A stretch of DNA of 64,000 nucleotides, from positions 55,605 to 119,604 of the forward strand of contig NZ_FYBQ01000010.1 of the NCBI RefSeq assembly GCF_900186125.1. The letters run 5' to 3'. Source of the stretch: Listeria goaensis (GTDB lineage Bacteria; Bacillota; Bacilli; Lactobacillales; Listeriaceae). Below, piece after piece: positions 63,957 through 64,000 of this stretch. Made by a program: the position numbers and the translations under genes. Under the pieces are notes generated by a model, which searched no databases, was not told the origin of the DNA, and was given only the letters and a program-made list of their open reading frames with translations. Positions within the stretch are counted from its first letter, which is position 1, and every line of letters starts with the position of its first letter.

Positions 63957-64000
63957 ATTTATTTTAAAGAGAGTTTGATCCTGGCTCAGGACGAACGCTG
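63957..64000 (+). rRNA. rrs: 16S ribosomal RNA, 5' end (cut by window edge)
   Basis: The last 44 bases contain GAGTTTGATCCTGGCTCAG and then GACGAACGCTG, the universal 5' region of bacterial 16S rRNA. The exact 5' base is estimated. The rest lies outside the window. Confidence 0.96.

Overview
The window is a chromosomal segment of a low-to-mid GC Firmicute and, from gene content and order, almost certainly a Listeria (Listeriaceae). Two things point there. One is the order of the two large ribosomal-protein/translation-factor arrays. The other is a complete flavin-based extracellular electron transfer (EET) locus (eetA, eetB, dmkB, ndh2, pplA, fmnB, dmkA, fmnA) lying beside the S10 operon, as in L. 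monocytogenes. Accessory genes sit at junctions that, as I recall, are tight in L. monocytogenes, so this may be a different Listeria species; the species cannot be fixed from the window.

Layout. (1) 1-6486: the 3' end of a MtlR/LicR-type regulator, then a pentitol operon with galactitol-family PTS EIIA/EIIB/EIIC, two Zn polyol-phosphate dehydrogenases, RpiB and two Rpe-like epimerases. This resembles the L. monocytogenes PTS-Axl (D-arabitol/xylitol) operon, but the transketolase expected between the two epimerases is absent and a 13-codon ORF sits in its place. (2) 6564-10410: a GNAT acetyltransferase, a dGTPase-like HD protein, a small membrane protein, an orphan secreted protein behind a large palindrome, and a DUF2200 protein. 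(3) 10658-17199: a PRD activator, a lactose-family PTS (IIA, IIB, IIC), a NagB-like deaminase, an aldo/keto reductase and a sugar-phosphate TIM barrel, forming a PTS operon of unknown substrate. (4) 17330-18479: a frameshifted secreted protein and a small membrane protein. (5) 18734-23151: rpsL-rpsG-fusA-tuf. (6) 23253-27114: a DUF4003 protein, an LPXTG/LysM surface adhesin and a lipoprotein metallophosphoesterase. (7) 27166-35486: the EET locus, in two divergent arms. (8) 35781-36455: an orphan secreted protein. (9) 36858-51205: the S10-spc-alpha super-array (rpsJ to rplQ, with secY, adk, infA and rpoA). (10) 51472-54711: ecfA1-ecfA2-ecfT-truA. (11) 54778-59007: an inserted GntR regulator, PTS IIB-IIC-IIA and a cytosolic sialate-O-acetylesterase-like enzyme. 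(12) 59193-60045: rplM-rpsI. (13) 60135-63616: a HicAB toxin-antitoxin pair, a zinc-type cation efflux pump, a VOC-fold protein and a Mrp/SalA-type P-loop ATPase. (14) From about 63957: the 5' end of a 16S rRNA gene with its promoter and leader.

How the parts work together. The EET genes make a demethylmenaquinone-linked route from NADH (Ndh2) to the flavinylated surface lipoprotein PplA. DmkA/DmkB supply the quinone, FmnB attaches the flavin, and FmnA is a T-component that by published work pairs with the general EcfA1/EcfA2 ATPases, which are encoded about 16 kb downstream beside the housekeeping EcfT. Three separate PTS loci indicate a saprophyte with broad sugar use. The two lactose-family PTS operons lack a phosphoglycosidase and carry unusual accessory enzymes, so they are the best candidates for undescribed carbohydrate pathways. 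Regulatory sites worth testing include Rex-like palindromes upstream of ndh2 and of the orphan secreted gene, paired palindromes in the pplA leader, and an inverted repeat overlapping the rpsL promoter. All assignments come from reading the sequence by eye; no database search was run.
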